Part shown: piece after piece, positions 11,145 through 21,017 of the stretch
How positions within the stretch are numbered: the first letter of the stretch is position 1
How the letters are laid out: each line of letters starts with the position of its first letter
Position numbers and translations under genes: made by a program
NCBI RefSeq assembly: GCF_001761485.1
Contig: NC_090773.1
Coordinates: 1,984,001 to 2,048,000 of the forward strand
Direction of reading: 5' to 3'
DNA: 64,000 nt
From: Yarrowia lipolytica
Taxonomy: Eukaryota > Ascomycota > Dipodascomycetes > Dipodascales
The notes under the pieces: model-generated
Seen by the model: the letters and a program-made list of their open reading frames with translations, nothing else
What the model was told of the DNA's origin: nothing
The model's database searches: none

Positions 11145-12821
11145 ATGTTTCCATTTGACGTGGAAAAAAACAAGGGAACGTCTTCCGAGAGTATCCACTC
11201 AATCCACGTTTCAGAAATCCACTCCGATGTCCGATCCGAGTCGATCATCGGAGCACCGGAAGAGGAAGAATCTCCTCTTGGTCAGCATGTGGGAAAGTTC
11301 ACGGTGGTGGCTCTCAATTTCTCTCAGATGATCGGAACGGGTATTTTTGTCACCCCTGGCTCCATTTTGAAAGGCGTGGGCTCCATTGGAGCGTCGTTGA
11401 TGCTCTGGCTGGCCGGAATCATCATTTCGTTCTCCGGATTTGCCGTTTACACCGAATTCGCAAGCATGTACCCCAAACGAGCTGGTGCCGACGTGGCCTA
11501 TCTGGAAAAGGCGTTTCCCAAGCCCAAATATCTCATGCCCGTTGTTTTTGCCGTCATTTCAGTTCTGCTGTCCTACTCCGCCTCAAATGCCATTGTCTTC
11601 TCCGAGTACGTTCTGGTGGCAGCAAACCAAGAGGTGACGGAGTGGACCCAGCGAGGAATTGCAATTGCAGCCATTGCCGGCGTCTGTCTCATGTCCTGGG
11701 TCAGCAACAAGTGGAGCATGCGTCTACAGAACGTCATTGCATATGTCAAGGTCATCATTCTCTTCTTTGTGGCCATCACCGGCCTGGTGGTCCTGGGAGG
11801 TCACACCCGTGTCAAAAACCCCAGAGATAACTTCAAGGACCCTTTCAAGGGAACCACTGGAAATGCCAACGTCTGGGCTAACGCTCTCGTCAAGATCATC
11901 TTCTCTTTTGCCGGTTGGAACAACGCTAATAACGTCCTAAATGAGATCCCCGACGCCGTGAGAACGGTCAAAATCTATGGATCTGTGGCCCTTGCCCTCG
12001 TGTCAGTCCTGTACATGCTGTGTGCTGTCGCATATTTTGCAGCGGTCACTAAGGAAGAGATCAAACACAGTAACCTGCTGACTGCCGCTCTGTTTTTCAA
12101 AAATGTGTTTGGCGAGAGCGCTGGACAGCGTGTGCTGCCTGCTCTTGTGGCTGTGTCTTCTATTGGAAACCTCCTGGCTGTGACTATCGGACATTCTCGT
12201 ATTGTGCGGGAGGTTGGACGTCAAGGTGTTCTCCCCTGGCCCAACTTCTGGACCAACACATGGCCCTTCGGCACTCCCGGTGGAGCTCTGTTGGTGAAAT
12301 TCATTCTCACAGTCATTGTCATTGTGGCTCCTCCTCCCGGCGATGCCTTCAACTTTGTGGTCGATCTCCAGTCCTATCCCAGCAACATTTTCCTGTGTCT
12401 GCTAGTGGTAGGACTGTTCATTGTTCGACGAAGACGACAAAAGGCTGGTCTTGGAAGAGCTCCCTTCAGAGCATACACGGTCGTCGCCGTCTTCTATTTC
12501 CTGGTGTCGCTATTCCTTTTGGCGGCTCCTTGGGTGCCTCCCCCCGGAGGAGCCAACGGAGGAGACGTTTCCTTCTGGTACGCCACCTACTGTGTGGTTG
12601 GAATCGGTATCATCCTTCTTTGCGGTATCTACTACTACATCTGGGCTGTGGTTTGGCCCAAGTTTGGAGGCTTCAAACATGTCGAACAGATCATCACTCT
12701 GCCTGACGGCTCCACCTACACCAAGATCAACCGGGTGAAGAACGATGTCCAGCATTCGGACGAAAGTGAGGGGGAGAGTGAGACCAAGAGCGCTCGAGTC
12801 GAGGAAAAGGAGATTGTTTAG
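11145..12821 (+). CDS. APC-family amino acid permease, methionine permease-like
   Basis: The 558-residue product is a plasma-membrane amino acid transporter of the APC superfamily, closest in appearance to the fungal Mup1/Mup3 methionine permeases (574 and 546 residues in baker's yeast). A hydrophilic, acidic N-tail of about 50 residues is followed by the first membrane helix with the substrate-binding motif IGTGIFVTPG (residues 63-72) and about twelve hydrophobic segments. The C-tail is again charged, rich in Ser, Glu and Lys, and suits a cytosolic tail for ubiquitin-dependent sorting (inference). The start is the first in-frame ATG. Substrate cannot be fixed from sequence; methionine, cysteine or another neutral amino acid are possible. 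It borders the gene desert on its left and has no functional partner nearby. Confidence 0.85.
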   Translation: MFPFDVEKNKGTSSESIHSIHVSEIHSDVRSESIIGAPEEEESPLGQHVGKFTVVALNFSQMIGTGIFVTPGSILKGVGSIGASLMLWLAGIIISFSGFAVYTEFASMYPKRAGADVAYLEKAFPKPKYLMPVVFAVISVLLSYSASNAIVFSEYVLVAANQEVTEWTQRGIAIAAIAGVCLMSWVSNKWSMRLQNVIAYVKVIILFFVAITGLVVLGGHTRVKNPRDNFKDPFKGTTGNANVWANALVKIIFSFAGWNNANNVLNEIPDAVRTVKIYGSVALALVSVLYMLCAVAYFAAVTKEEIKHSNLLTAALFFKNVFGESAGQRVLPALVAVSSIGNLLAVTIGHSRIVREVGRQGVLPWPNFWTNTWPFGTPGGALLVKFILTVIVIVAPPPGDAFNFVVDLQSYPSNIFLCLLVVGLFIVRRRRQKAGLGRAPFRAYTVVAVFYFLVSLFLLAAPWVPPPGGANGGDVSFWYATYCVVGIGIILLCGIYYYIWAVVWPKFGGFKHVEQIITLPDGSTYTKINRVKNDVQHSDESEGESETKSARVEEKEIV

Positions 12822-14059
12822 TCGCATAATAATGAAATCAGTAATCAGTACGACAGTAGCGATCCCAGACAGGAGTCGAGGACAGAGTCAACAATCTTCC
12901 CATCAACGGGCAGAGTGGAGGCCTCGTTGTAACAGGTCAAGGAACTCGTGGAAAGAGCTACAGTCGAAATCCCAGCCAGGAACCCGCTTGTCCTTCTTAT
13001 AGAGAGACTTGGTCCATGTGTCTTTGTAAAAGATGGGAGAGGGTAGACGTAGAAGGAGAGGGCGGCGGCAAAGACACCAACACTGAGCGCATCCAGGCCT
13101 ATCATTGTTGTAGTTGGAGACAACAGTAAGAATGGCAATTGTTTTTACCAAAATGGGGGGATTTGTTCAGTTTTTCAGCATTTTGCAATTTCGTCGAACG
13201 ACAAGTAGACTTTGTTTCTCTACATAATACATAATTATTTTTCACTTGGGATATTTTCCACTTCGATATTTTTCACTTGGGATATTTTCCACTTGGATAT
13301 TTTTCACTTGGGATATTTTTCACTAGGGATATGTTTTTTATTTTTGACCCAACAGAAAGAACTCAACAAACACCCACAATGCCACTAGTAAAAGAACCAG
13401 AAAAGGGCTTGGAAACCCCTATATCTTTGTGATACCAAATTTGTATATGGGTTCAGTCAGTTTTTTATAGTTTTTTTTTGCATCTGCAACAACATCCACG
13501 TCCATTGCTCCAGTGGTTGTTCTTGTATGATGTATGATAAAAGATCGATAGTTGCATCGATAATTACTTTATATACTGTGCCTACAAGTAAACACGTCTA
13601 AACACGTCTGTATCACCCCAATCGCCTTTTTTGCCAGTATCCGTCTCCCAGAACGGATTTCCTTCGTGCACGTTAGTCAGCTCGATCCTATTGGACATCC
13701 CTTTCTACGACAGCTCTTGTTATTATTTCGGCTTACCGTCACTATAATAAGTCTCGTGCTACTCATAGTATCCTCCTATAGATGATCTAATCATACCTAC
13801 TGTACATACTGTACTTACAGCATCTGGTGATATATGCTTTCATAAACACACATTGTTACTGCGAGTTTTATAGCACTTTAATCTTGTCTGACCTCGGGGT
13901 CTAATTGCCCTCTCTACGTTCTTTTACCCGTCTTTGGAGCCCCCTATTAGGCCCCTAGTTTCACTGCCACGCGTCTCCCACCAGTAGCACATTTTTCTAG
14001 CTTAAGCCTGTGGCTAACCGTCTACTGTGGCTAATTACCGTCTCTGTTCCTCACCAGAA
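12822..14059. other. Intergenic, 1.2 kb
   Basis: No secure gene. It holds a minus-strand pair of small overlapping frames (12845-13151, see findings), a minisatellite at 13238-13332 and a TACTGTACATACTGTAC motif at 13798. Confidence 0.6.
13238..13332 (+). repeat. Minisatellite of CACTTGGGATATTTT units
   Basis: About six copies of a 15-16 bp unit alternate between a TTTTCACTTGGGATA and a TTCCACTTSGATA variant, giving a higher-order period of about 31 bp. It lies 3-prime of the permease gene, and no gene crosses it. Confidence 0.8.
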
Positions 14060-14443
14060 ATGGACGAGTTCTATCCAGAAAACAGCGTGGATGTCGACAG
14101 TTTGGTGTCTACCGACGCCGAATCCGCGGAACACAACATCATCGCCATCATTGGGCTCATTTCGCATGCTCAAAGGTACTACAAGTTTGCCCTGAGCCTG
14201 ACGGACGACAAGCCAGGGTTGCAAGAGGACTTCGAAGAACATCTGGATCTGCTGAATACGCGGCTGCGACAGCATGAGGAGCAGCTCAAGCAGTTTGAAA
14301 CGACACGAACGCGCTCGTTGGAGTGGCTGCTGACAGGGATTCTGCTGGCGACGGTTGTGCATTGGCTCATCAGTGGCATTTACATAATGGTGCTGGTTTC
14401 GCTGGGATTGGGATTGGGATTTTGGATGTGGAAGAGCCGATAG
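14060..14443 (+). CDS. Small hypothetical membrane protein with coiled coil
   Basis: I do not recognise this 127-residue protein. The N-terminal third is acidic. Residues about 55-85 form a heptad-like, charged amphipathic stretch (containing LLNTRLRQHEEQLKQFE) that should be a coiled coil. The last 40 residues are strongly hydrophobic, either one long segment or a tight hairpin, ending in WMWKSR. The layout is that of a tail-anchored or C-terminal hairpin protein of an internal membrane, with the bulk in the cytosol (inference). The start at 14060 is the first ATG of the frame and has a good context (aaATGg); upstream extension has only GTG. Its 3-prime end faces the convergent CLPTM1-family gene. 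A SNARE-like or organelle-contact role is possible but unsupported. Confidence 0.6.
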   Translation: MDEFYPENSVDVDSLVSTDAESAEHNIIAIIGLISHAQRYYKFALSLTDDKPGLQEDFEEHLDLLNTRLRQHEEQLKQFETTRTRSLEWLLTGILLATVVHWLISGIYIMVLVSLGLGLGFWMWKSR

Positions 14444-14818
14444 ACAAGCTGTCTGGAACAGCATAGACAGATTTGCTCATGTTAGTAGTTGATGAATGTG
14501 ATGATGAATTTTCAATGACGATCCAAGCGCACTCTGAAACCAGGTTGCGCGGAGAGAATCTGTCAATCAGACGCGGTTTTGATAACAGAACCTGTAGTCA
14601 CTCGTGACATTTGACAATATCAGATAACCAAAGGGCCCCCAGCAACCATCATTTCCACTCGTTCGGACTGCTGCCAGGAATTGAAAGTCGGAAGTTAACG
14701 ACAGATAACCTCGCATCGCGTCGTGTGTTTATCAACTGGTAGGTTCACGGCTGGTACTGTACATACTGTACTCTCGCCGTGCTAGGTGATGTTCTTTTAT
14801 TACGCAAAAAACTACTAT
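14444..14818. other. Convergent intergenic, 375 bp
   Basis: This is 3-prime sequence of two convergent genes. A TACTGTACATACTGTAC motif lies at 14755-14771, 50-60 bp from the stop of the minus-strand gene. Nothing else is seen. Confidence 0.6.
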
Positions 14819-16750
14819 TTACCGTCTTCGAATACCTTCCTGGGCCTCGACACCAGTAGAAGTAGAAGTACCGGTGATCTCGTTGATCTTCTTAGCCTCC
14901 TCTCGTCCAACGAGCTGGGCCTTGTCCTTGTTCTCGTCATCAATCTCCGCAGCCTCGTCGTCTCCTCCCTGACCAAACTCGTTGACTCTAGTGTAGTCGA
15001 CTCTGTACACCCAGGTCTGGTAGATGTACACGAAGAAGATTACATCGTCCCGCAGAGTGGCAATTCGATGAAGCAGGGGCATCTTGACGACAAAGGCAAA
15101 CAGGTCGTCGATAAAGGTGTTGAGGAACTTGTATACCATGGCCTTTCGGGGCATGTGGGCCACTGACTTGAGTCTGTAGTTGATGTAGATGGAAGGCACC
15201 AACATCAAAAATCCATAGGCGTAGACGGAACCAACCAGAGTAGAAATGATGAACGAGTACCAACTCTTGTGGGGCACATACATAACGGAGTAGACTGCAT
15301 AGGCACCAATGAGGGGAACGGCCGCAATGTAGAGGTATTTGAACGCGATAGAGTCGTACTCCTTGGTTCGCTCTTCAATCTCGGACAGTTCATTCCTGTC
15401 CTGAATGTACACAATTCCCAGTCCGAAAACGTTAGTAATCTTCTTGTTCTTTTGCTCCTTGGGGGGATCGAAGAAAGAGAAGACAGCCACCTTGTTGATC
15501 TTCCATGCTTCAACCAGAATACCCATGCCCTGTGTCAGCAGGATCATGTAACTCGTCTCGTCGTTGTTATCCATCAGATATAGGAAAATGATACTCTGCA
15601 TGACAACGTTGGCAATAATGGATCGCACAGACACACCGATGGTATCCTTCTTGTTCTTCCAGTGAGAGATGTCAGACTTGAAAGCCAGAAACTCAAACAG
15701 CATATGGAACACAGACACGATCGCGGTGATTGCAAGCAAGTAAGGATTGGACTCGAGCAGAGTTACCTTCAATTGCTCAACTTCACTGGTTCGTCCTCCC
15801 TGCTGTCTAGCCTGTTCTTTGAAGGAATGATCCATGTTGGTTAACATTTGGAACCAGAAGAAGGAGGTGGAGTAGAGGTTGAGCTGTAGGGTGAACTTTT
15901 CTCCCGCCAAGTTCTCTCCAAGCTCCATCATTTTGGAGTTGAGCTGCCAGAACTCGTTGTTGAACACGATTGGGTAGATGAACGAGACCTTACCGGATGA
16001 GTCTCGGTCACCAGAAGAGATGATATGCTGAGAAATTGCAGGAGGCATGCTGGCAGGGACACCGTTTCCGAGATCGTAGATGACACCGATCGACACGTTG
16101 GGGTAAATGTTGGGCACCAGGGGTCGTTCCAAGTAAGGTAGCTCCTCTTCCTCCTCCTCCTCCTCCTCGTGCTCTTCGCTGAGCAGTAGCTTCTTGTGAA
16201 CGACCTTCTTCTTGGGCAAGTAGGAGGTCAGATCGACTCGCTTGTTGATCACCAGATCACTATCCTTTCGCTGGAGAGCCACGTGGGCGTACAGGGAGCC
16301 GTTGTTGTTGGTCAGGGCCTTGGGTAGGGTAAAGTCGAGGGTTTCAAACAGAGAGAAGCCCTTGGAAAAGTTTTGGCCGGTCAGCTCGAGGTCCCACACG
16401 GGCAGGCGCATTTGCTGGTCGGAATCGACTACATGGACGGTGATGGTGAAGGGCTGGTTACCGGTCCACAGAGCTCGCATCTGCTCGGGGAAAGGCGGGG
16501 CGGCTTCGTCGTACAGCTTCTCGGCGGAAATTGCCTCGGACACGGTCAGATCGGGCTCCTCGGTGGTGGCAACGGCGTCCTGGTTTCGGTTCTTCATGTA
16601 CAGCATGAACAGGTTCATGGCTAGGTAAAAGGCGCCGATGGTGAGCAGTTTCTGGATCCACGACTTTCGCTGGTCGGGCTCACGGGGGGTTGCAGCCCCC
16701 TGGCCGTTGCGCGCACTGCTACCATTGCCTCGGTTGCCGGAGCTGGACAT
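14819..16750 (-). CDS. CLPTM1-family transmembrane protein
   Basis: The 643-residue product matches the CLPTM1 family (cleft lip and palate transmembrane protein 1; usual size 550-670). A short Gly/Ser/Asn-rich N-tail is followed by one membrane helix (about residues 36-55), a large lumenal domain of about 270 residues with conserved Trp/Tyr patches, and a C-terminal half with several membrane helices. The C-tail is acidic and then ends in basic residues. A run of consecutive Glu residues near 200 comes from a GAG repeat. In animals CLPTM1 retains GABA-A receptors in the ER and the relative CLPTM1L flips glucosaminyl-PI in GPI-anchor synthesis; an ER lipid or cargo-handling role is therefore likely in yeast but unproven. 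The start is the first ATG. It is divergent from PRP39. Confidence 0.85.
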   Translation of the reverse strand: MSSSGNRGNGSSARNGQGAATPREPDQRKSWIQKLLTIGAFYLAMNLFMLYMKNRNQDAVATTEEPDLTVSEAISAEKLYDEAAPPFPEQMRALWTGNQPFTITVHVVDSDQQMRLPVWDLELTGQNFSKGFSLFETLDFTLPKALTNNNGSLYAHVALQRKDSDLVINKRVDLTSYLPKKKVVHKKLLLSEEHEEEEEEEEELPYLERPLVPNIYPNVSIGVIYDLGNGVPASMPPAISQHIISSGDRDSSGKVSFIYPIVFNNEFWQLNSKMMELGENLAGEKFTLQLNLYSTSFFWFQMLTNMDHSFKEQARQQGGRTSEVEQLKVTLLESNPYLLAITAIVSVFHMLFEFLAFKSDISHWKNKKDTIGVSVRSIIANVVMQSIIFLYLMDNNDETSYMILLTQGMGILVEAWKINKVAVFSFFDPPKEQKNKKITNVFGLGIVYIQDRNELSEIEERTKEYDSIAFKYLYIAAVPLIGAYAVYSVMYVPHKSWYSFIISTLVGSVYAYGFLMLVPSIYINYRLKSVAHMPRKAMVYKFLNTFIDDLFAFVVKMPLLHRIATLRDDVIFFVYIYQTWVYRVDYTRVNEFGQGGDDEAAEIDDENKDKAQLVGREEAKKINEITGTSTSTGVEAQEGIRRR

Positions 16751-17058
16751 GTCGACAAGTTGTGATGGTGGTGATGTCGAGACATGCGTGAATAATGTAC
16801 AACCGGTTGTCTAGTGGTTAAACTTGCTTTACTAAATTTTTAGAGTTTGGTTGGATATTAAAAGATTCTAAAGTAGTATGTACAGGAGAGAACATGTTGG
16901 AGGGTCCCTCGACACCAATTATCACCGGAATAAAAGAGAAAGTTGGACACATTGTTTCTGTTGCTTTGTGGTAACTAACGACCGATATTTGGACCCTCGC
17001 TTGAGACCGCTACTGCAGTACTCCCTCGAGATCATCGATATAGTAGTGAGAATTAGGA

Positions 17059-17110
17059 GAGACTCAAGTTCTCTACGGTAGATCGAGACTCAAGTTCTCT
17101 ACGGTAGATC
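17059..17110 (+). repeat. Perfect 26-bp tandem duplication
   Basis: Positions 17059-17084 and 17085-17110 are identical, starting GAGACTCAAG and ending GGTAGATC. Perfect identity implies a recent duplication by slippage. Confidence 0.85.
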
Positions 17111-17634
17111 AATCACTTGAACTTCTTCAACTATGCAACTTTTCTCAGTAAACCGACGACTTGAACTTGCTGCAATGAAGGGTGGCGCACGAAGAATTCC
17201 GAATCCTCGTAGAAGTTTTGATGCAATGGCGCTCTCAGGACCTGTGTCTCTGTTGGAGCTGCAGGGAAAATGAAATTGAAATGGAGCCTTGATCTCTCTA
17301 TTCATTCTCTAAAATTGAAACTGTTCCAATATCACACTTACGGGCGTCTTGTTACCTGTCAGATCACGTGATGGGATTACTAATCAAGCTGAATCATCAT
17401 CCGGCACCATTACTTACACCGACCCTCAGGCGACTTATTCTCAAGCGAGACAAGAACAACCAGAAGGGGCAAACATTATGTTCACTAAAACTGATTTTAA
17501 TCCCTTAGGAAACGGCGAGAACCACGGATTTTTGACAACTGTCATTACTACGAAAAATTTGGTCCTCAGTAGTGAGTGAATGTCTTTTCAAAATAAATCA
17601 CCACCGGTAACCTACAAAAAATCAATTCATGTCC

Positions 17635-17765
17635 ATTTTTTTAATTTAATTTAAGTGTATTTTATTGTGTTTTATTTTAATTTTATTTTATTTTTATTTT
17701 ATTTTATTTTATTTTATTTAGTTTAATTTTAATTGTATTTAATTTTATTTTCTTGCTAATTAGTT
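17635..17765. repeat. A/T-rich (TTTTA)n low-complexity tract
   Basis: About 130 bp of nearly pure T and A on the plus strand, with TTTTA and TTTAA units. It ends about 100 bp upstream of the PRP39 ATG. Confidence 0.8.
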
Positions 17766-17863
17766 GGATGTTGAAATTTAATTCCAATTAGACTTTAAAT
17801 CCTACAATTATTCCCTTAATTCATCTCTCCAAACACCCCTAACTACAACAACACACATACACG

Positions 17864-19786
17864 ATGGATATTTCGACTCTGGGACCATCCACGGATATTC
17901 TGACCTCGTCGCCACAATGGTCGGCCGCAAACCTGGCCGTGTTTGAAGACCCCAGCTCTTTCGAGGCGTGGGAAGCGCTGGTAAACATCACACAACAGGT
18001 GGCCCCTCCACGAAAGGTGCACCAACCAACCTGTCTCATTTACGAGACATTTTTACGCAAGTATCCGCTGTTATTTGGCTACTGGAAGAAATACGTCGAC
18101 TATCTCAACTCTGTCGGGTCGTCTGAGCAAGTGCTCTCCGTACACAAAAAGTCCGTCGAGGCGTTCCCACAATCGGTCGATCTGTGGACGGATTACGTGG
18201 CTGCGGCTGCGTCGATTCTGGAGGACCCTGAGGCCATCCGCTCAATCATCGAGGCTGGATCTCGCGCCTGCGGAATGGATTTCTTGTCGCATCCATTCTG
18301 GGATGTGGCTCTCGAGTTTGAAGCACAAAAGGAACGTGACACGGGGGTGCTCAATGAAGGAAAGCTGCGGTGGCTCAAACGAATCATTTTGCTTCCGTTG
18401 CATCAGTACGCACGGTATTGGGAGGAGTTTGTCAAGGTCGGGGGATCGGTCAGACCAGAAAAGCTCACTTACGAGGGTCTGAAGGATGAGGAGGGGGGAT
18501 TCTTGACCAAGGAGAAGCTCGCAGCCATGGACACATCACAGATGATGGAGCTGCTCAAAAAGAAGATTTTCGAACGAACACAAAAACGAACCATGGACAA
18601 GTGGAACCATGAGTCGGCCATCACTCGAAACTACTTCCATGTGGCTCCTCTGGAAGAGGAACAGCTGCACAAGTGGAATGAGTATCTCGATTACGAGGAG
18701 TCGACGCTTCTGAAACCTGAGGAGGCGCCATTCAACTTGGATTTCAAGGTCTCGGAGGTCCAGTCTATCTACCTGCGAGCACTAGTGCCTGCAGCATCGT
18801 TGGACCAGCTCTGGTTGAGATACACTAGATGGCTGGTGGGGTTGGAGAGTGTGAACGAGGTTCGAATGGCATTTCGACAAGCCAGCACGGTTTTCGTCCC
18901 TACTAACCGGCCTTTGATTCGTTTCAACTGGGCTATTTTTGAGGAGAACCAGGACAACTTGGACCTGGCAGAAAGCATCTACTCAGCTGTGTTGAACTCG
19001 GCATACAAGCAGACCCAATCGCGAAGTTTGCTGGAAGAGGCCACCGTGAATTACCTACAGTTCTACCGACGACAACATGGCATCAAAAAGACGGTCCGAT
19101 ATCTCGTCGACACCATCACTCAGATCGACAACTGCAATACGGGTGCAAGGAAGTCCAAGAAGCAAAAGGTGGAAACAATGTCGGAGAACGTGGTCTATGA
19201 GAATTTTGTCCAGAACAAGACGGCTTGTGAGAAGAGCCACATTATTCCTGTTCTCGCAGTGGAGGTTGCCAAACTTGTTCGTCTTCAGGGCTTCAACTGG
19301 CGATCGGTCTTCGATCAGTATCGGCCCAAGTGCGTGGACTCCACATACTTCTGGACCAATAACTTTGTGTATGAATGTGAGTCGCTCAAGCACCCCTACT
19401 CTAACATTCCCTCACAGACTCCCAACGAGATCAATCTCGATCTGCTGGTCAAGTTCAGTGAACTATTGAAGACCCAGGCCAACATTCCTCCCAGTACTAT
19501 TGTGGATATGCTGCGGGACATTCAGAGTCTGGTCTACAATTATGGATCCAACAAGAAGGTCCAACAGTTTATTGCTTTTGATGCTGAGATCAACGGCTCG
19601 TTCTACTGCCAGAACTGGCTCAAAAAGAAGATTGCTCACGATGGCCGTGTTGCCACCACCAACAAACGTCTTCGTCTTGAGGCGGGCCATCCCGGCTTTG
19701 AGATGGAGACTGGAGGCAACTTTGATGCCACTTGTCAGAGATATGTTAAGGAGATGCGAGATGCCAATGGGCAGTCGGTGGCATGA
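17864..19786 (+). CDS. PRP39: U1 snRNP protein Prp39
   Basis: The 640-residue protein fits Prp39 (629 residues in baker's yeast), a U1 snRNP component needed for 5-prime splice site recognition in the nucleus. It is built almost entirely of HAT (half-a-TPR) helical repeats, visible as spaced patterns such as W..Y..YL and LW..Y: FGYWKKYVDYLNSVGS near residue 71, SVDLWTDYVA near 106, ARYWEEFVKV near 188, LWLRYTRWLV near 318. A basic patch (ARKSKKQK) at about residue 427 may be a nuclear localisation signal. The start is the first ATG, with an A-rich context. In yeasts Prp39 pairs with the paralogue Prp42, which could be confused with it; the N-terminal order of motifs favours Prp39. It is convergent with the OYE gene, with only 124 bp between stops. 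Confidence 0.85.
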   Translation: MDISTLGPSTDILTSSPQWSAANLAVFEDPSSFEAWEALVNITQQVAPPRKVHQPTCLIYETFLRKYPLLFGYWKKYVDYLNSVGSSEQVLSVHKKSVEAFPQSVDLWTDYVAAAASILEDPEAIRSIIEAGSRACGMDFLSHPFWDVALEFEAQKERDTGVLNEGKLRWLKRIILLPLHQYARYWEEFVKVGGSVRPEKLTYEGLKDEEGGFLTKEKLAAMDTSQMMELLKKKIFERTQKRTMDKWNHESAITRNYFHVAPLEEEQLHKWNEYLDYEESTLLKPEEAPFNLDFKVSEVQSIYLRALVPAASLDQLWLRYTRWLVGLESVNEVRMAFRQASTVFVPTNRPLIRFNWAIFEENQDNLDLAESIYSAVLNSAYKQTQSRSLLEEATVNYLQFYRRQHGIKKTVRYLVDTITQIDNCNTGARKSKKQKVETMSENVVYENFVQNKTACEKSHIIPVLAVEVAKLVRLQGFNWRSVFDQYRPKCVDSTYFWTNNFVYECESLKHPYSNIPSQTPNEINLDLLVKFSELLKTQANIPPSTIVDMLRDIQSLVYNYGSNKKVQQFIAFDAEINGSFYCQNWLKKKIAHDGRVATTNKRLRLEAGHPGFEMETGGNFDATCQRYVKEMRDANGQSVA

Positions 19787-19910
19787 ACTGTATATATATA
19801 TGTAGCTCTACTTGGTAATATGGATTGTACAACAGTTAGCTATCTATCGTACTGTACTGGTGACATTCTAAATCAATGTATCTGCGTTATATGTCTATAG
19901 ATCGTACTGT

Positions 19911-21017
19911 TTACATCTTGTACGCAGGGTAATCAGTGTAGCCCTTGGCACCTGGAACGTAGAAGGTTGTTCTGTCGTACTTGGCCAAAGGCTCGTTATT
20001 CTTGAGGCGTTGGACGAGATCAGGATTGGCAATGAAGTCTCGACCAAAGGCAATCAGGGTGTTGTCTGACTTGTCTGCATCCTCAAGAGCAGTCTCTCTA
20101 TCGTATCCACCAGCTCTAATGAAGTTACCCTTCCAAATTTTTCTGAAAGGCTCATTGGTGGCCCAGGGCTCGGGGGGACCAAACAATCGGGGTTCAACTA
20201 CATGCACGTAGGCCAGCTGCTTTCCCTCGTCGGCTCGCTTCTGCAGCTGCTCAAACAGGTATGTGAACTGTGCGGGGGTCTCGGTGTCATTCACCTCAAT
20301 GTCCTGGAAAGTGGACCAGGGAGACAGACGGATGGCGGTTTTGTCTGCTCCAATGGCCTCGGTGATAGCGTCGACAATCTCCAGCGAGAATCGGGCCCGG
20401 TTCTCGATGCTTCCTCCATATTCGTCTGTTCGTTGGTTGGAGGCGCTTCTCAGAAATGTGTCGGGAAGGTAGCCGTTGGCCGAGTGGATCTCGACGCCAT
20501 CAGCGCCTGCGGCAATGGCGTTCTTGGCAGCGTTGACGTAGAGGGCCACCTTGCCCTTGATCTCCCAGTGAGTCAGAGCCTTGAGATGCTCGCTCTCCTC
20601 TCCCTTCATGGGGATAGCTGAGGGGCCTGTAGGGAAGTAGTTGCCCAGTTCCTGCAGCTTGTGGTACCATGCGACACGTCCAATGTCCCACAGCTGGACG
20701 TAGATTTTGGATCCTCGGTCGTGCACGGCCTTGAACACCTTTTTCCATGCTTCGAGCTGCTCGTCACTCCAGATGCCCGGAACGATTCCGTCTCCTGGAA
20801 TGGGCACTCCAGCAGATCCGGGGGAGATGTATGTGGCCTCGGTGATGAGGAGAGTGCCTGGAGATGCTGCTCTTTGTGCGTAGTACTCTGTGGCAAGATC
20901 CGAGGGCACGTTTCCGGGCAGAGCTCTGGTTCGAGTCAAGGGTGCGAGAACGATCCGGTTCTGGAGCTCCGAAGAGCCCACTTTGATGGGCGAAAACAGA
21001 TTGTGCGTTTGTGTCAT
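19911..21017 (-). CDS. Old Yellow Enzyme, NADPH:enone reductase
   Basis: The 368-residue flavoprotein belongs to the Old Yellow Enzyme family (FMN, TIM barrel), which reduces activated alkenes of enones and enals with NAD(P)H, probably for detoxification in the cytosol. Family landmarks are present: APLTR with Thr28 near FMN, VQLWDIGR (Gln108, Trp110), the ligand-binding His178-Ser-Ala-Asn181-Gly-Tyr183 with the catalytic Tyr, and RTDEYGGSIENRARF just after. The length is close to yeast Oye1-3 (400) but shorter at the ends. An extended frame runs upstream to 21143, but MTQTHNLFSP at 21017 aligns with the family start and follows a TATATA at about 21,073. Yarrowia has several OYE paralogues, so I give no number. 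Confidence 0.9.
   Translation of the reverse strand: MTQTHNLFSPIKVGSSELQNRIVLAPLTRTRALPGNVPSDLATEYYAQRAASPGTLLITEATYISPGSAGVPIPGDGIVPGIWSDEQLEAWKKVFKAVHDRGSKIYVQLWDIGRVAWYHKLQELGNYFPTGPSAIPMKGEESEHLKALTHWEIKGKVALYVNAAKNAIAAGADGVEIHSANGYLPDTFLRSASNQRTDEYGGSIENRARFSLEIVDAITEAIGADKTAIRLSPWSTFQDIEVNDTETPAQFTYLFEQLQKRADEGKQLAYVHVVEPRLFGPPEPWATNEPFRKIWKGNFIRAGGYDRETALEDADKSDNTLIAFGRDFIANPDLVQRLKNNEPLAKYDRTTFYVPGAKGYTDYPAYKM

Larger units (their letters stand above)
16751..17863. other. Divergent promoter region CLPTM1 / PRP39
   Basis: No gene is supported. It contains a perfect 26-bp tandem duplication (17059-17110), a CACGTG site at 17364-17369 and a long A/T tract of TTTTA units (about 17,635-17,760) close to PRP39, typical of a nucleosome-poor yeast promoter. 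Confidence 0.6.

Noticed and set aside
16801-16832. tRNA-like A-box (GTCTAGTGGTTAAAC)
   Set aside because: No anticodon stem, T-arm or B-box follows within 100 bp.
17349-17579. 76-codon frame between CLPTM1 and PRP39
   Set aside because: Starts without ATG, no similarity, lies in a promoter region.
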